Positions 1 to 7,204 of a stretch of 21,417 bases of DNA are shown in pieces. Position 1 is the first letter of the stretch. Each line of letters opens with the position of its first letter. The stretch spans positions 1 to 21,417 of the forward strand of contig JAKAME010000018.1 of assembly GCA_021813025.1 (NCBI GenBank). The letters run 5' to 3'. The position numbers and the translations under genes are program-made. The DNA is from Microcaldota archaeon. Its GTDB lineage: Archaea > Micrarchaeota > Micrarchaeia > Anstonellales > Anstonellaceae. The notes below the pieces were generated by a model. The model was not told the origin of the DNA. It was given only the letters and a program-made list of their open reading frames with translations, and did not search any database.

Positions 1-222
1 TCTTTTACATGATGCACCACATATTACCGCCCAAGCTTTAAATCCCCACCTGATTGGGGAAAGCCTGCCTTTTGGCTTCGCCAAGGCCCAATCCGCCTTC
101 GCCCGATATATTATTATACACTCCCCCCCATCTATTCCTGTACTCGAAAACAAACCTAGGAACCCCTTTTAGGCAGCGTTCCAGACCGTCCAGCCCCCTT
201 TGGAAGCTGGAGGAGAATCCTT
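1..222. other. Leader/intergenic region upstream of the exosome operon
   Basis: I see no convincing gene in this stretch. It holds two small hairpins. The first has stem TCCCC (43-47) with GGGGA (56-60). The second has TTGGC (72-76) with GCCAA (80-84) around a three-base loop, extendable by two G-U pairs. Either could end an upstream transcript lying outside the window. The AT-rich box that follows is the likely promoter of the exosome operon. In many archaea psmA and the SBDS gene precede rrp4; no 3' end of either is visible here. Confidence 0.5.
105..120 (+). promoter_or_regulatory. TATA-like promoter of exosome operon
   Basis: This is the only strongly AT-rich run upstream of rrp4, with core GATATATTATTATACA. 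A start site about 25 nt downstream (near 135-140) would leave a 5' leader of roughly 80 nt. The leader ends in a good ribosome-binding site, GGAGGA at 209-214, eight bases before the ATG. Seen in sequence; promoter function is inferred. Confidence 0.5.
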
Positions 223-864
223 ATGTCAAGAATAGTAGTCCCCGGCGAAGTGGTAGCCGACAAGCCCCAGCGCATGGCCTACAGCTTTTCAGACGGCCAG
301 AAAACCTATGCCGTTGCCCTCAGCCTTCTTGGCGAGGACGGCAAGCTCGTCCCGCTCGAGGGGCCGTACGAGCCTTTGGCGGAAGACGTCGTAGTCGGCT
401 ATGTGACAGACATCCGCTTCACGGGCTACAACCTCGACCTTGGCTCCCCCTTCTCCGGCTTTCTTTCCAGCCGCGACACGCGCGCCACCTTCTCCCTCGG
501 CTCGATTGTGCAGGCCCGCATAATCAACGTGGACGAGGTTCGCTCCATAGACTTGGCCGACGCCCGCCCCCTGAATGATGGCTCGCTTGAGCGAATCTCG
601 CCGGTCAAGGTGCCCCGCCTCATAGGCAAGCGCAATTCCATGATTAACCTCATCAGCCAGATGACAGGCTGCCAGCTTGTGGTCGGGCGCAACGGCTATG
701 TCTTTGTATCCGCAAAAGGCAGCCACAGCCTCGCTCTCAAGGCGATAAGGATGGTGGAGGCGCAGGCCCACACATCCGGCCTCACCGACCGCGTGGCTTC
801 CATGCTCAACGAGGAGCGCGCAAGGGCAGGCCAGCCCCCGATGCAGATGCCTCAGCAGGCCTGA
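223..864 (+). CDS. rrp4: Exosome complex RNA-binding protein Rrp4
   Basis: Rrp4 is one of the archaeal exosome cap proteins. It sits on the Rrp41-Rrp42 hexameric ring and feeds RNA into it for 3'-5' phosphorolysis or tailing in the cytoplasm. The 213-aa product has the expected order: an N-terminal beta domain opening with V-x-PGE (residues 5-9), an S1 domain around 57-110 (VGYVTDIRFTGYNLDLGSPF), and a KH domain from about 128 with the loop RLIGKRN (132-138). Length is slightly below the usual 220-240 aa. The start is set by GGAGGA at 209-214. It is first in an operon: rrp41 follows after a short spacer. Identification is secure from domain order and neighbours. Confidence 0.95.
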   Translation: MSRIVVPGEVVADKPQRMAYSFSDGQKTYAVALSLLGEDGKLVPLEGPYEPLAEDVVVGYVTDIRFTGYNLDLGSPFSGFLSSRDTRATFSLGSIVQARIINVDEVRSIDLADARPLNDGSLERISPVKVPRLIGKRNSMINLISQMTGCQLVVGRNGYVFVSAKGSHSLALKAIRMVEAQAHTSGLTDRVASMLNEERARAGQPPMQMPQQA

Positions 865-873
865 GAAAATCAT

Positions 874-967
874 GGTTCAACAAATCATGCTTCAAACAAA
901 AACAAAACAAAAAACAAATCATGCTTTCAAAAAAGGTGAATTGTCTATGAGTGGTTCAGCAAATCAT
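874..967 (+). repeat. Imperfect short repeats in the rrp4-rrp41 spacer
   Basis: A segment beginning GGTTCAACAAATCATGC (874-890) recurs partly at 914-929 (ACAAATCATGCTTTCA) and again at 953-967 (GGTTCAGCAAATCAT), where it overlaps the first codons of rrp41. The intervening sequence is unusually A-rich for this genome. It looks like small local duplications of the rrp41 start region. An ATG at 872 is open in frame with rrp41 and would add 25 residues, but it lacks a Shine-Dalgarno site. Confidence 0.5.
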
Positions 968-1729
968 CCGCCTCTCTTGCGGGAGGACGGCAAGCGCATG
1001 GACGGCCGCGGGTTCGAGGACCTGCGCCCGGTCTCCATAGAGGCCCGCGTGCTCAACGACGCCGACGGCTCGGCTCTCGTGGTGTGGGGCAAGAACAAAA
1101 TCCTTTGCGGAGTCTTCGGACCGCGCGAGTGCATCCCCCGCCATGACGAGAGCCCCTACCGCGCAGTCCTGCGCTGCCGCTACAACATGGCCCCCTTCTG
1201 CTCTCTTGAGGAACACGGCCGCTCCGGCCCGGCCCGCCGCTCGCAGGAGCTTTCCAAAGTAATCACAGAGTGCTTTGAGAACGTCGTCATTTCAGAATCC
1301 TACCCAAAAAGCGCCATCGACGTCTACATTGACGTGCTGCAGTCCGACGGCGGCACCCGCTGCGCCTCCGCCACGGCAGTTTCCGTTGCCCTCGCAGACG
1401 CGGGCATTCCGATGAAAGACCTTGTGTCCGCAGTCGCGGTGGGCAAGGTGGACGGCCACCTCGCGCTCGACCTCTCCAAGGAGGAGGACAACTTCGGCGA
1501 GTCAGACAACCCAATCGCAATCGCCAGCCGCAACAACGAAATCCTGCTCTATCAGATGGACGGCCAACTCAGCCGCGACGAAATCGACCAGGCAATGAGC
1601 ATGGCCAAGATTGGCGCGCAGAAGGTGCACCAGCTTCAGGCAGACGCGCTGCGCCGGGTGTACGAGCGGACAGACGAGGGCAGGCGCGTGCCGCTCGAAT
1701 TGCAGCCGGGCGAAGTGCGCTCGCACTAG
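947..1729 (+). CDS. rrp41: Exosome complex exonuclease subunit Rrp41
   Basis: This is the catalytic RNase PH-family subunit of the archaeal exosome, which degrades RNA phosphorolytically from the 3' end. With the start at 947 the product is 260 aa. Motifs seen: KRMDGRGFEDLRPV (16-29); the phosphate-binding arginine pair in ARRSQELSKVI (R97-R98); LQSDGGTRCASATA (131-144); and the catalytic aspartate region GESDNPIAIA (about 184-193), matching ADMPIA of characterised Rrp41. The start at 947 is preferred over an in-frame ATG at 872 because AGGTGA (934-939) lies seven bases upstream and the extra N-terminus is low-complexity. It is followed closely by rrp42, the usual partner in the hexameric ring. 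Confidence 0.95.
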   Translation: MSGSANHPPLLREDGKRMDGRGFEDLRPVSIEARVLNDADGSALVVWGKNKILCGVFGPRECIPRHDESPYRAVLRCRYNMAPFCSLEEHGRSGPARRSQELSKVITECFENVVISESYPKSAIDVYIDVLQSDGGTRCASATAVSVALADAGIPMKDLVSAVAVGKVDGHLALDLSKEEDNFGESDNPIAIASRNNEILLYQMDGQLSRDEIDQAMSMAKIGAQKVHQLQADALRRVYERTDEGRRVPLELQPGEVRSH

Positions 1730-1741
1730 AAGGTGACATTT

Positions 1742-2524
1742 ATGGAAGTCCAAGAACAACTCAAGCACCAGCAGCTTTTGCAGCTGCTCGCCAACGGCAC
1801 CCGCGCAGACGGGCGCGGCAAGCTCGACTACCGCCCCATCCAGCTTGTGCGCAACCCTCTGCAGAATGCGGAAGGCTCGGCGCTTTGCACCATTGGAAAA
1901 ACGCAGGTAATCTGCGGGGTGAAAATCGATTTGGCCACCCCCTTCCCCGACCGCCCATCAGAGGGCGTGCTCTCCACAGGCGCGGAATTCACCCCGCTTG
2001 GCTCCCACCTTTTCGAGCCCGGCCCGCCCAAAGTGGAGGCCATCGAGCTTGCCCGCGTCACCGACCGCTCCATCCGCTCTGCCAACATGATTGACCTCCC
2101 CGGCCTTGCCATTCCCGGCTCGGCCAAGGTGAAGGCGGTCTATGTGGACCTCTGGATTGCTGACCATGACGGCAACCTGTTTGATGCCGCCACCCTCGCG
2201 GCCGTAGCTGCATTGGCCGACTGCCGCATGCCCAAAGTGGAGGCAGACAAGGTCATACGCGGAGAATACGAAGGCAAGCTGCCCGTCGGCGCGCTGCCGG
2301 TGAGCTGCACCTTCGGCACCGTGGGTCGCAGCCACCTGCTCGACCCCACTCTTGACGAGGAAAAGGGGCTTGACGGCCGCTTCGTGCTGGCCACCACTCC
2401 GGATTATGTGTGCGCCGCGCAGAAAACCGGCTGGATGGGCTACACCCAAAAGGATATAATGGAGTTCGTGGATATTTCATTCAAGAAGGGGGCCGAATTG
2501 CGCTCCCTGATACGCAAAGACTAA
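1742..2524 (+). CDS. rrp42: Exosome complex subunit Rrp42
   Basis: Rrp42 is the non-catalytic RNase PH-like partner that alternates with Rrp41 in the archaeal exosome ring and helps bind RNA. The 260-aa product carries GTRADGRGKLDYRPI near residues 19-33, GKTQVICGVK (52-61) and the GSHLFEPGPP region typical of Rrp42. It lacks the GTR/D catalytic set of Rrp41. The start is placed at ATG 1742 because AGGTGA (1731-1736) lies five bases upstream, overlapping the end of rrp41; a GTG nine bases earlier falls inside that ribosome-binding site. It is translationally close to rrp41 and followed after 19 nt by rpl37Ae, the conserved archaeal order. Confidence 0.95.
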   Translation: MEVQEQLKHQQLLQLLANGTRADGRGKLDYRPIQLVRNPLQNAEGSALCTIGKTQVICGVKIDLATPFPDRPSEGVLSTGAEFTPLGSHLFEPGPPKVEAIELARVTDRSIRSANMIDLPGLAIPGSAKVKAVYVDLWIADHDGNLFDAATLAAVAALADCRMPKVEADKVIRGEYEGKLPVGALPVSCTFGTVGRSHLLDPTLDEEKGLDGRFVLATTPDYVCAAQKTGWMGYTQKDIMEFVDISFKKGAELRSLIRKD

Positions 2525-2543
2525 TCCCTAATGGTGATTTCCA

Positions 2544-2804
2544 ATGTCAGACTTCAACGTCAGATACGGAATGGAGCTGCGCAAGCGCGCGGACGCCACC
2601 GCCGCCACCCGCCGCGCCAAATACGCCTGCCCGCGCTGCTCCAAGGCTGCGGTCAAGCGCATCTCCAACGCCCTGTGGAAGTGCCAGTCCTGCGGCGCCA
2701 AGTTCGCCGGCGCCACCTACGCCCTCTCCACCCCGGCCGGCGAGGTCGCCTCCCGCCTTATCGAGGATTTCAAGGCGCGCGAGAAGCGCGCCGGCAAGGC
2801 ATAG
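2544..2804 (+). CDS. rpl37ae: 50S ribosomal protein L37Ae (eL43)
   Basis: This is a small zinc-ribbon protein of the large ribosomal subunit. The 86-aa product has the two zinc knuckles CPRC (33-36 region) and CQSC (51-54 region), separated by the family signature KRISNALWKC and followed by GAKFAGATYA. Length matches archaeal L37Ae. A GGTGAT site (2533-2538) lies five bases before ATG 2544. In archaea it regularly follows rrp42, as here. The C-terminal tail is rich in basic residues (KAREKRAGKA), as expected for rRNA contact. Confidence 0.95.
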   Translation: MSDFNVRYGMELRKRADATAATRRAKYACPRCSKAAVKRISNALWKCQSCGAKFAGATYALSTPAGEVASRLIEDFKAREKRAGKA

Positions 2805-2809
2805 ACAGG

Positions 2810-2816
2810 TTTATAG
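2810..2816 (+). promoter_or_regulatory. TATA-like box upstream of rpoP
   Basis: TTTATAG lies about 28 nt before the rpoP start, right after the rpl37Ae stop. The spacing would give a nearly leaderless transcript, so rpoP may have its own promoter as well as operon read-through. Confidence 0.45.
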
Positions 2817-2840
2817 TTTCGTCCGTTGAGGTTGCTTTCC

Positions 2841-2972
2841 ATGTACCGCTGCGCAAAATGCAAGAAAGAGGTCAAGACCCTTGACCCCAAGTTCACCCGC
2901 TGCCCGCACTGCGGCTGGCGCGTGCTTTACAAGGAGCGCCAGCCCATTGCGAAAGAGGTTAAAGCTGATTAA
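2841..2972 (+). CDS. rpoP: DNA-directed RNA polymerase subunit P (Rpo12)
   Basis: This is the smallest zinc-binding subunit of archaeal RNA polymerase (homologue of eukaryotic Rpb12), bridging the assembly platform. The 43-aa product starts MYRCAKCKKEV and has the second zinc knuckle RCPHCGWRVLYKERQP, which is diagnostic for the family. Four cysteines (CxxC plus CxxC) are present. It lies 36 nt after rpl37Ae, in the conserved rrp42-rpl37Ae-rpoP order. Weak ribosome-binding GAGGT is at 2828-2832. The gene is shorter than many gene callers' size cut-off. Confidence 0.93.
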   Translation: MYRCAKCKKEVKTLDPKFTRCPHCGWRVLYKERQPIAKEVKAD

Positions 2973-3003
2973 TTCGGGCATTGCCAGAGATAATTCGTTT
3001 TCC

Positions 3004-3034
3004 GAGGTTTTTCGCGCTCCGCGCGAAAAAGCTC
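3004..3034. terminator. Strong hairpin after rpoP
   Basis: This is a perfect 10-bp stem, TTTTTCGCGC (3008-3017) with GCGCGAAAAA (3021-3030), around a three-base loop. It extends after one mismatch by GAG (3004-3006) with CTC (3032-3034). It lies 32 nt after the rpoP stop and may end the exosome operon transcript or stabilise its 3' end. A T-run (CTTTTTTTCC, near 3081-3090) follows further downstream and could be the actual archaeal termination signal. Confidence 0.5.
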
Positions 3035-3113
3035 TGCGAAAGAAGTCAAGAGCGATTAGCGGTTTGCGTTTCTGCAAAATCTTTTTTTCCCAGCAAAGCG
3101 TTTTGGTACTAAC

Positions 3114-3122
3114 TTTTTAAAC
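3114..3122 (+). promoter_or_regulatory. TATA-like box of the 356-aa orphan gene
   Basis: TTTTTAAAC is centred about 25 nt before the GTG at 3143, the spacing expected for a leaderless archaeal transcript. This supports the GTG as the true start, since no in-frame ATG lies nearby. Confidence 0.45.
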
Positions 3123-3142
3123 AATGCCGCCAGAAACACATT

Positions 3143-4213
3143 GTGCTGATATTCCAGGTTCACAAGTTCGGGTCACGCAAAACTCCTACAAAAGCCGAGG
3201 GACCGGATTACCGGGTTGTGCTCGCCAGCGAAGCCTACACAAAGAACACGCCCAGCGACGCCGGCAAGGTCCAGGTTAGTGCGCTGGATGGAAAACACCC
3301 CTACCTCTTCGAGCTCTGCAACAAGACCCAGAATAACCATTTCCAGAACCCCGTCAAGCTCATTGACGTATACGGAAACACCTTTTTGGACTACGAGACC
3401 ATCCAGCGGCAGCCGAACTATTCGCAGGCGCTCCAAGCGCTCGGGATAACCGAGGACGCCGGATTCGGGGCCGTGCGCTTCATTGCAGGCGGGAAGGACA
3501 TCAGCCCCATCGAGGCCTATTCCTTGGCCCAAAACTACATCTTTCTCTCCGCCCACTGTACCTCCTCATCTCCGGCCGAGGTGTGCGACGCCGCGAAAGC
3601 CCTTTCTGGGATGGGGATTGTCATAACCGGCTGGCCGGAGGCGATTGGCAGTTCAGGCACCGGAATCACCTCGGTGCAGGTGCTCGACCTGAACGAAACC
3701 GGCCCGATGGCGCTGGACACGATGGTTATCTACGGCTTCTCCCCCAGCGACAAGAATTCCCTTGTCTGCGGCGTCAACAAGAGCTACGACAACGTCGCAT
3801 CAAACTATATCCAATCCGCCAACCTGCGCGTGAACGTCAACGAATACTCCTGGTCCAATCTAAGCGGCTCGGGCACTGGGTACCAACTAAGCAGCTTGGG
3901 CATCATCCTCCCATTGGACGAGTTCGCGCGTCGGCGGGCGGACGGGCTGCAGCGCCTGAGGAACGGCAGCAAATACACCCTCATGGCCGCGGGGGACAAA
4001 AAGGCGACATTGGAACAGTTGAGCTACGGCCAGTATTCCAAGACGACCGCGATGGCCGAGAAGCTGTCCCTCTCGATCTCCCCCTACCCGCGGGATGACG
4101 AGAGGACCCGCCAAGCCCTCCTCGAAGAGGCGCGGGGCACCTTCCCGGAGTATCTCATGGCCAAGCACGGCGACGAATGGCTGAAGCAGTATCAAACCGG
4201 CCGCAGGCCATGA
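3143..4213 (+). CDS. Orphan 356-aa protein, function unknown
   Basis: I do not recognise this protein. It starts at GTG 3143 (MLIFQVHKFG...) behind a well-placed TATA-like box and has no ribosome-binding site. There is no signal peptide or membrane segment. The N-terminal two-thirds looks like mixed beta structure with several Gly/Ser-rich turns (SGSGTGYQLSS); the last 100 residues are helical and charged (DERTRQALLEEARG). Around 145-175 the segment SPAEVCDAAKALSGMGI faintly recalls the end of the phosphodiester-glycosidase fold found in the genes at 5291 and 7205, but the match is too weak to assign. High GC third positions indicate a real coding gene. It sits between the exosome operon and an insertion sequence. 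Confidence 0.6.
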   Translation: MLIFQVHKFGSRKTPTKAEGPDYRVVLASEAYTKNTPSDAGKVQVSALDGKHPYLFELCNKTQNNHFQNPVKLIDVYGNTFLDYETIQRQPNYSQALQALGITEDAGFGAVRFIAGGKDISPIEAYSLAQNYIFLSAHCTSSSPAEVCDAAKALSGMGIVITGWPEAIGSSGTGITSVQVLDLNETGPMALDTMVIYGFSPSDKNSLVCGVNKSYDNVASNYIQSANLRVNVNEYSWSNLSGSGTGYQLSSLGIILPLDEFARRRADGLQRLRNGSKYTLMAAGDKKATLEQLSYGQYSKTTAMAEKLSLSISPYPRDDERTRQALLEEARGTFPEYLMAKHGDEWLKQYQTGRRP

Positions 4214-4251
4214 ATAAAGCATCCAAACCCCAATCACCCCAACTTCGTAGC

Positions 4252-4281
4252 TGTATTATCCCGAAATAAGTTCCTCTCGAT
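4252..4281 (+). repeat. Left terminal inverted repeat of the IS
   Basis: This begins TGTATTATCC and ends TTCCTCTCGAT. It pairs with the right end (5211-5240, reverse complement) at 25 of 30 positions, differing at positions 4, 7, 13, 17 and 19. Confidence 0.8.
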
Positions 4282-4294
4282 AAACGAAATCTCC

Positions 4295-5195
4295 ATGTGC
4301 AAACTCAAGCCGTGGCAGATTGCCGACATCATCGACGGAGCTCTGGCTGGATACCGGGGCGCTTATCGAATAGGAAAAAATTACAAGGTCAGCGCCCGCT
4401 GGGTCCGGCATCTGGTCAAACAGTTCAAGGAGACCGGCCAGGTGCCCCGGCGCAGGGCTCTGGGCCGGCCGCCCAAGCCCATAAGCCCTAAAGAGATTGC
4501 AGATGTTTCAGAGGCGTATGAGAAGCACCGCTGCGGCGCCTTCAAGCTGGAGATAGCCATGAGAGAAAAACTGGGGGTGGAAATGCCCCACAACAGAATC
4601 CACAAGATTCTGCGCTCTCTCAAGCTGGCCAAGAGGCATATCAAGAAGTCCAAGCGGAGGAAATGGGTCCGCTTCGAGAGATACAAAAGCAACAGCCTCT
4701 GGCATACCGACTGGACCAAGATAGGTAATGAATGGCTCATCGCCTACATCGACGACGCCTCCAGGTTCGTCCCTGGCTGGGGCCTCTTCAAGCATGCCAA
4801 TACGGCCAACTCCGTTCTGGTGCTGGAGAGGGCCATTGCGGCCTATGGTCCTCCAAAGGCCATGCTGACCGGCCATGACTCCCAATTCTGCTCCATTGGG
4901 GGGAAAAAGGTGCATCTGGGCCCAAATGGGTTCCAGAAGTTTCTCAAAAGCGCAGAAAATCAAGCATATCCTCGGAAGGATTAACCATCCCCAGACCAAC
5001 GGCAAGGTGGAGAGGCTCTTTGGCACCGTCAAGCAAAAGCGCAAGGAATTCAGATCCCTGGGGGAGCTATTCGGCTGGTATAACAATGTCAGGCTGCATA
5101 TGAGCCTCCGAGGTGGGCGGGAAACGCCCGCCGAGGCATATGTGCGCAAGATGCGAAGCAAGAAAAAGATAGGTGTCGAGATGGTGGTCCGATGA
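4295..5195 (+). pseudogene. IS481-like transposase, frameshifted
   Basis: The N-terminal part (4295 to about 4948) has a helix-turn-helix region (YRIGKNYKVSARWVRHLVKQ) and an integrase core starting HTDWTKI, where the first catalytic Asp lies. Near 4946-4949 the frame moves by one base: an extra A in CAAAAG fits best, since removing it gives FLKAQKIKHILGRINH. Without it the frame stops at 4984. The third acidic residue is kept in the second frame (PQTNGKVERLFGTVK). The second catalytic motif, normally (T/S)D(N/H)G, reads TGHD: two G/A transitions have swapped the residues. So there is a frameshift and probably a dead active site. The intact product would be about 300 aa. Programmed frameshifting is possible but would not repair TGHD. 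Confidence 0.85.
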
Positions 5196-5210
5196 TTGAC
5201 AAATCAAATC

Positions 5211-5240
5211 ATCGAGAGGAAGTAATTGCGGGACAACACA
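5211..5240 (-). repeat. Right terminal inverted repeat of the IS
   Basis: Read on the minus strand this begins TGTGTTGTCC and ends TTCCTCTCGAT, mirroring the left end at 4252-4281. It lies 16 nt after the transposase stop codon. Confidence 0.8.
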
Positions 5241-5260
5241 TCGAATCTTTTTCTCGTCAG

Positions 5261-5270
5261 TTTTATTAAT
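5261..5270 (+). promoter_or_regulatory. TATA-like box of the 604-aa protein gene
   Basis: TTTTATTAAT is centred about 26 nt before ATG 5291, consistent with a leaderless mRNA. It lies just outside the right end of the insertion sequence, so the promoter is not supplied by the element. Confidence 0.5.
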
Positions 5271-5290
5271 CTCGCGACCGTTCGTTTGCC

Positions 5291-7105
5291 ATGTTCATTT
5301 TCAACGCGGGCCCGGCCGGCGGCCTCTACGCCCCCAAGGCCGATGAGGCCACGCTGCGCTTGGGCGAGCACATCTTCACGCTGTCCTGCCAGTTGCGGGA
5401 GCTGGTGGTAGGCTACAACCGCCAGGCCATCCAGCAGCTCGAATCCCCGCACCCGGCGAACGCGCCCGTCCGCGTCAGCGTGGATGTCGGCACCATCAAC
5501 CTGCCCAACGAGCAGATCATCGATATCGCCGCCAAATCGCTCAACCTGCCCGCGGAGTCGTTCAGCATCGCCGGCACGCAGCTGGCCATGCAGGCGAAGC
5601 CCAACAGCCCGCTCATCGTCACCGACGCCTCCAACCCCGTCTCGCTGCCCCCCGGCTCGCGGCCCGACCTCACCGAGGAGGTCAAGACCATCAAAAAGGA
5701 GGGCATCAAGAGCCCAGCGGACATGGAGCTCGCGCTGGAGGCGTTCATGACCCATCTGGGCAGCGAGGTGGTAGGCATGAACCTCACGGCCGAGCAGGCC
5801 AAGGAATATGTGCTGGGCGCCATGGAACTGGCCAAGAGCTACATTCAGGGCGCAGCCGCGGAAAAATACGAATTGGTGGTGGATGGGAACGGGCACGTCC
5901 GGCCGGCGGCGGCGCTGACGGGCCCGGAAATGGGGCAGATTGCGGGCACGCGGCAGGCGCAGGACATCCGGCAAGAGGTCCAAGTCGTGCAGGCCCAAGC
6001 TCCGCAGCAGGCCGGCGAAGTTGTGCAGCAGCGGAATGAGGTTGTGCAAGCCGGCCAAGAGCCCCGTTGGATGCAAAACCTCAAGGTGGCGGAAGGCAAT
6101 CCCGATGTCCGGTTCGGCTCGATCCAGACAGAGGGGGTGAAGCTCGACGTGACGATGGGTCCCTTGGAGGATTTCGGCATCATTGCCGAGAAGGAGGGGG
6201 AGAAACTGAGCGTGATGCAGACCTTCGACTACAATATCCTTTTTGTGGTGGCGGCAACCTCCGGCACATACTACGAGCAAAGCAGGGACGGGAGCATCTA
6301 CCCGATTGGCGGACTCAAAGCGGACGGGGTGGTGATACACAACACCCGGCAAGAGGCCATAGAGAATCCGTCTGATCCACGCTATCCGATATTCCATCCG
6401 GGGGCGATGGTCGTGGGCTGGGACCCCCCCTCGCTCAAAGACCTGACCGCCCTGAATCTGAAAGAGCGGGCGGACGGTGACCCGAAATGGGCGGGCATCC
6501 CGAAGCTGAGCGCGTCGGACATGGAAACCCTCAAGAAAAACGGCCATCTGGTGAAGACCGGCCCCGGGGGACCCGCCGGCTGCTACGAATTCAGGCTGGG
6601 CGTGGCCGACGACGGGCAAACCAAGGTGAGAATCTACAAGCTGAGCGCCCATTCTACCGCGTCAAGCAAATGGACATCCATCTTCTACATGGACCAGAAC
6701 GGGCAGGCCGGGATACGCAGAAGCGAAACGACCAGCGCCGACGAGCGCCAAGCATGGCCGACGTGGATTGAAGTCGGAAGAACGCTGATTGCAGACGGCA
6801 GGGTGGTGGCTGAGAATTCGAAGGGAGGCGAGCAGATACGCATGGTCATCGCCGTCACCAATGATAACCAGATTCTGCTGGTCAAGACAGATACCAAGAA
6901 ATATGACATGGAGGAGTTCGTCAATTCGCTGATGGCGCTTGGAAATATCCGCTACGCGGCCCAGCTCGACGGAAGCAACGCCGCCCAGATGATTGCCCAA
7001 ACGGGCGACAGAGTTGTTGACGACACCACCAGCCGCGCCGTCGCCAACGTGTTCGTGTTCGAGAAGAAGAAGTCCCCGGCCATCAACGAGACGGCCGGCC
7101 GATAG
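5291..7105 (+). CDS. Divergent phosphodiester-glycosidase-like (NAGPA) protein with long N-terminal region
   Basis: This is a 604-aa product. Residues 1-270 match nothing I recognise; they contain predicted helices and a Q/V-rich linker with loose QVVQAQ, EVVQQRN and EVVQAGQ repeats (about 227-257). From about 310 the sequence follows the fold of the protein encoded at 7205: SGTYYEQSRDGSIYPIGGLKADGVVI (continuous from about 322; described here by its halves SGTYY and GGLKADGVVI) parallels NGGFFD and PTGLVISGG; WIEVGRTLIADGRVV (about 491) parallels AIEAGPRLISNGLL; and QLDGSNAAQMI with AVANVFVF at the end parallels ALDGGPSSGF. The DGGxS signature is degraded to DGSNA, so activity is doubtful. 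There is no signal peptide or membrane helix. The start is set by the TATA-to-ATG spacing. Confidence 0.65.
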   Translation: MFIFNAGPAGGLYAPKADEATLRLGEHIFTLSCQLRELVVGYNRQAIQQLESPHPANAPVRVSVDVGTINLPNEQIIDIAAKSLNLPAESFSIAGTQLAMQAKPNSPLIVTDASNPVSLPPGSRPDLTEEVKTIKKEGIKSPADMELALEAFMTHLGSEVVGMNLTAEQAKEYVLGAMELAKSYIQGAAAEKYELVVDGNGHVRPAAALTGPEMGQIAGTRQAQDIRQEVQVVQAQAPQQAGEVVQQRNEVVQAGQEPRWMQNLKVAEGNPDVRFGSIQTEGVKLDVTMGPLEDFGIIAEKEGEKLSVMQTFDYNILFVVAATSGTYYEQSRDGSIYPIGGLKADGVVIHNTRQEAIENPSDPRYPIFHPGAMVVGWDPPSLKDLTALNLKERADGDPKWAGIPKLSASDMETLKKNGHLVKTGPGGPAGCYEFRLGVADDGQTKVRIYKLSAHSTASSKWTSIFYMDQNGQAGIRRSETTSADERQAWPTWIEVGRTLIADGRVVAENSKGGEQIRMVIAVTNDNQILLVKTDTKKYDMEEFVNSLMALGNIRYAAQLDGSNAAQMIAQTGDRVVDDTTSRAVANVFVFEKKKSPAINETAGR

Positions 7106-7132
7106 GCCCGGCTCGCTCGTTTCCTGCATAGA

Positions 7133-7140
7133 TTTATGAG
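7133..7140 (+). promoter_or_regulatory. Possible TATA box of the NAGPA-domain gene
   Basis: TTTATGAG lies in the 99-nt gap after the 604-aa gene. A start site near 7160 would give a leader of about 45 nt containing GGTGAG (7193-7198), six bases before ATG 7205. Co-transcription with the upstream gene is equally possible. Confidence 0.35.
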
Positions 7141-7204
7141 ATGTCGTGGAGAAGCAGTGGCATGGACGGAGGCTTCCTTCCTTCGCGCGCGTGGTGAGCA
7201 TGTG

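Larger units (their letters stand above)
4252..5240 (+). mobile_element. Degraded IS481-like insertion sequence
   Basis: This 989-bp element is bounded by 30-bp imperfect inverted repeats beginning TGT and ending ACA, and carries one DDE-type transposase reading frame. The ends match at 25 of 30 positions, including 11 contiguous inner bases (TTCCTCTCGAT). No target-site duplication is visible: bases before 4252 (CGTAGC) and after 5240 (TCGAAT) do not match. Size, TGT ends and integrase-type transposase point to the IS481/IS3 superfamily. Two lesions in the transposase suggest it can no longer move by itself. Confidence 0.8.

Noticed and set aside
36..86. Possible small RNA gene in the two hairpins before rrp4
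   Set aside because: The stems are short (5-7 bp), there is no clear promoter ahead of them in the window and no known RNA family is recognised; kept only as part of the leader description.
54..578. Open frame of 174 codons upstream of and overlapping rrp4
   Set aside because: It overlaps rrp4 in another frame, is Pro/Arg/Ser-rich as GC-rich shadow frames are, and has no ribosome-binding site or recognisable motif.
4246..5246. Target-site duplication for the IS481-like element
   Set aside because: The bases flanking the two inverted ends (CGTAGC and TCGAAT) do not repeat at any length from 3 to 6.
5204..6652. 482-codon minus-strand open frame opposite the 604-aa gene
   Set aside because: The plus-strand frame has the TATA box, start spacing and NAGPA-like motifs; the minus frame is His/Arg/Leu-rich without a domain.
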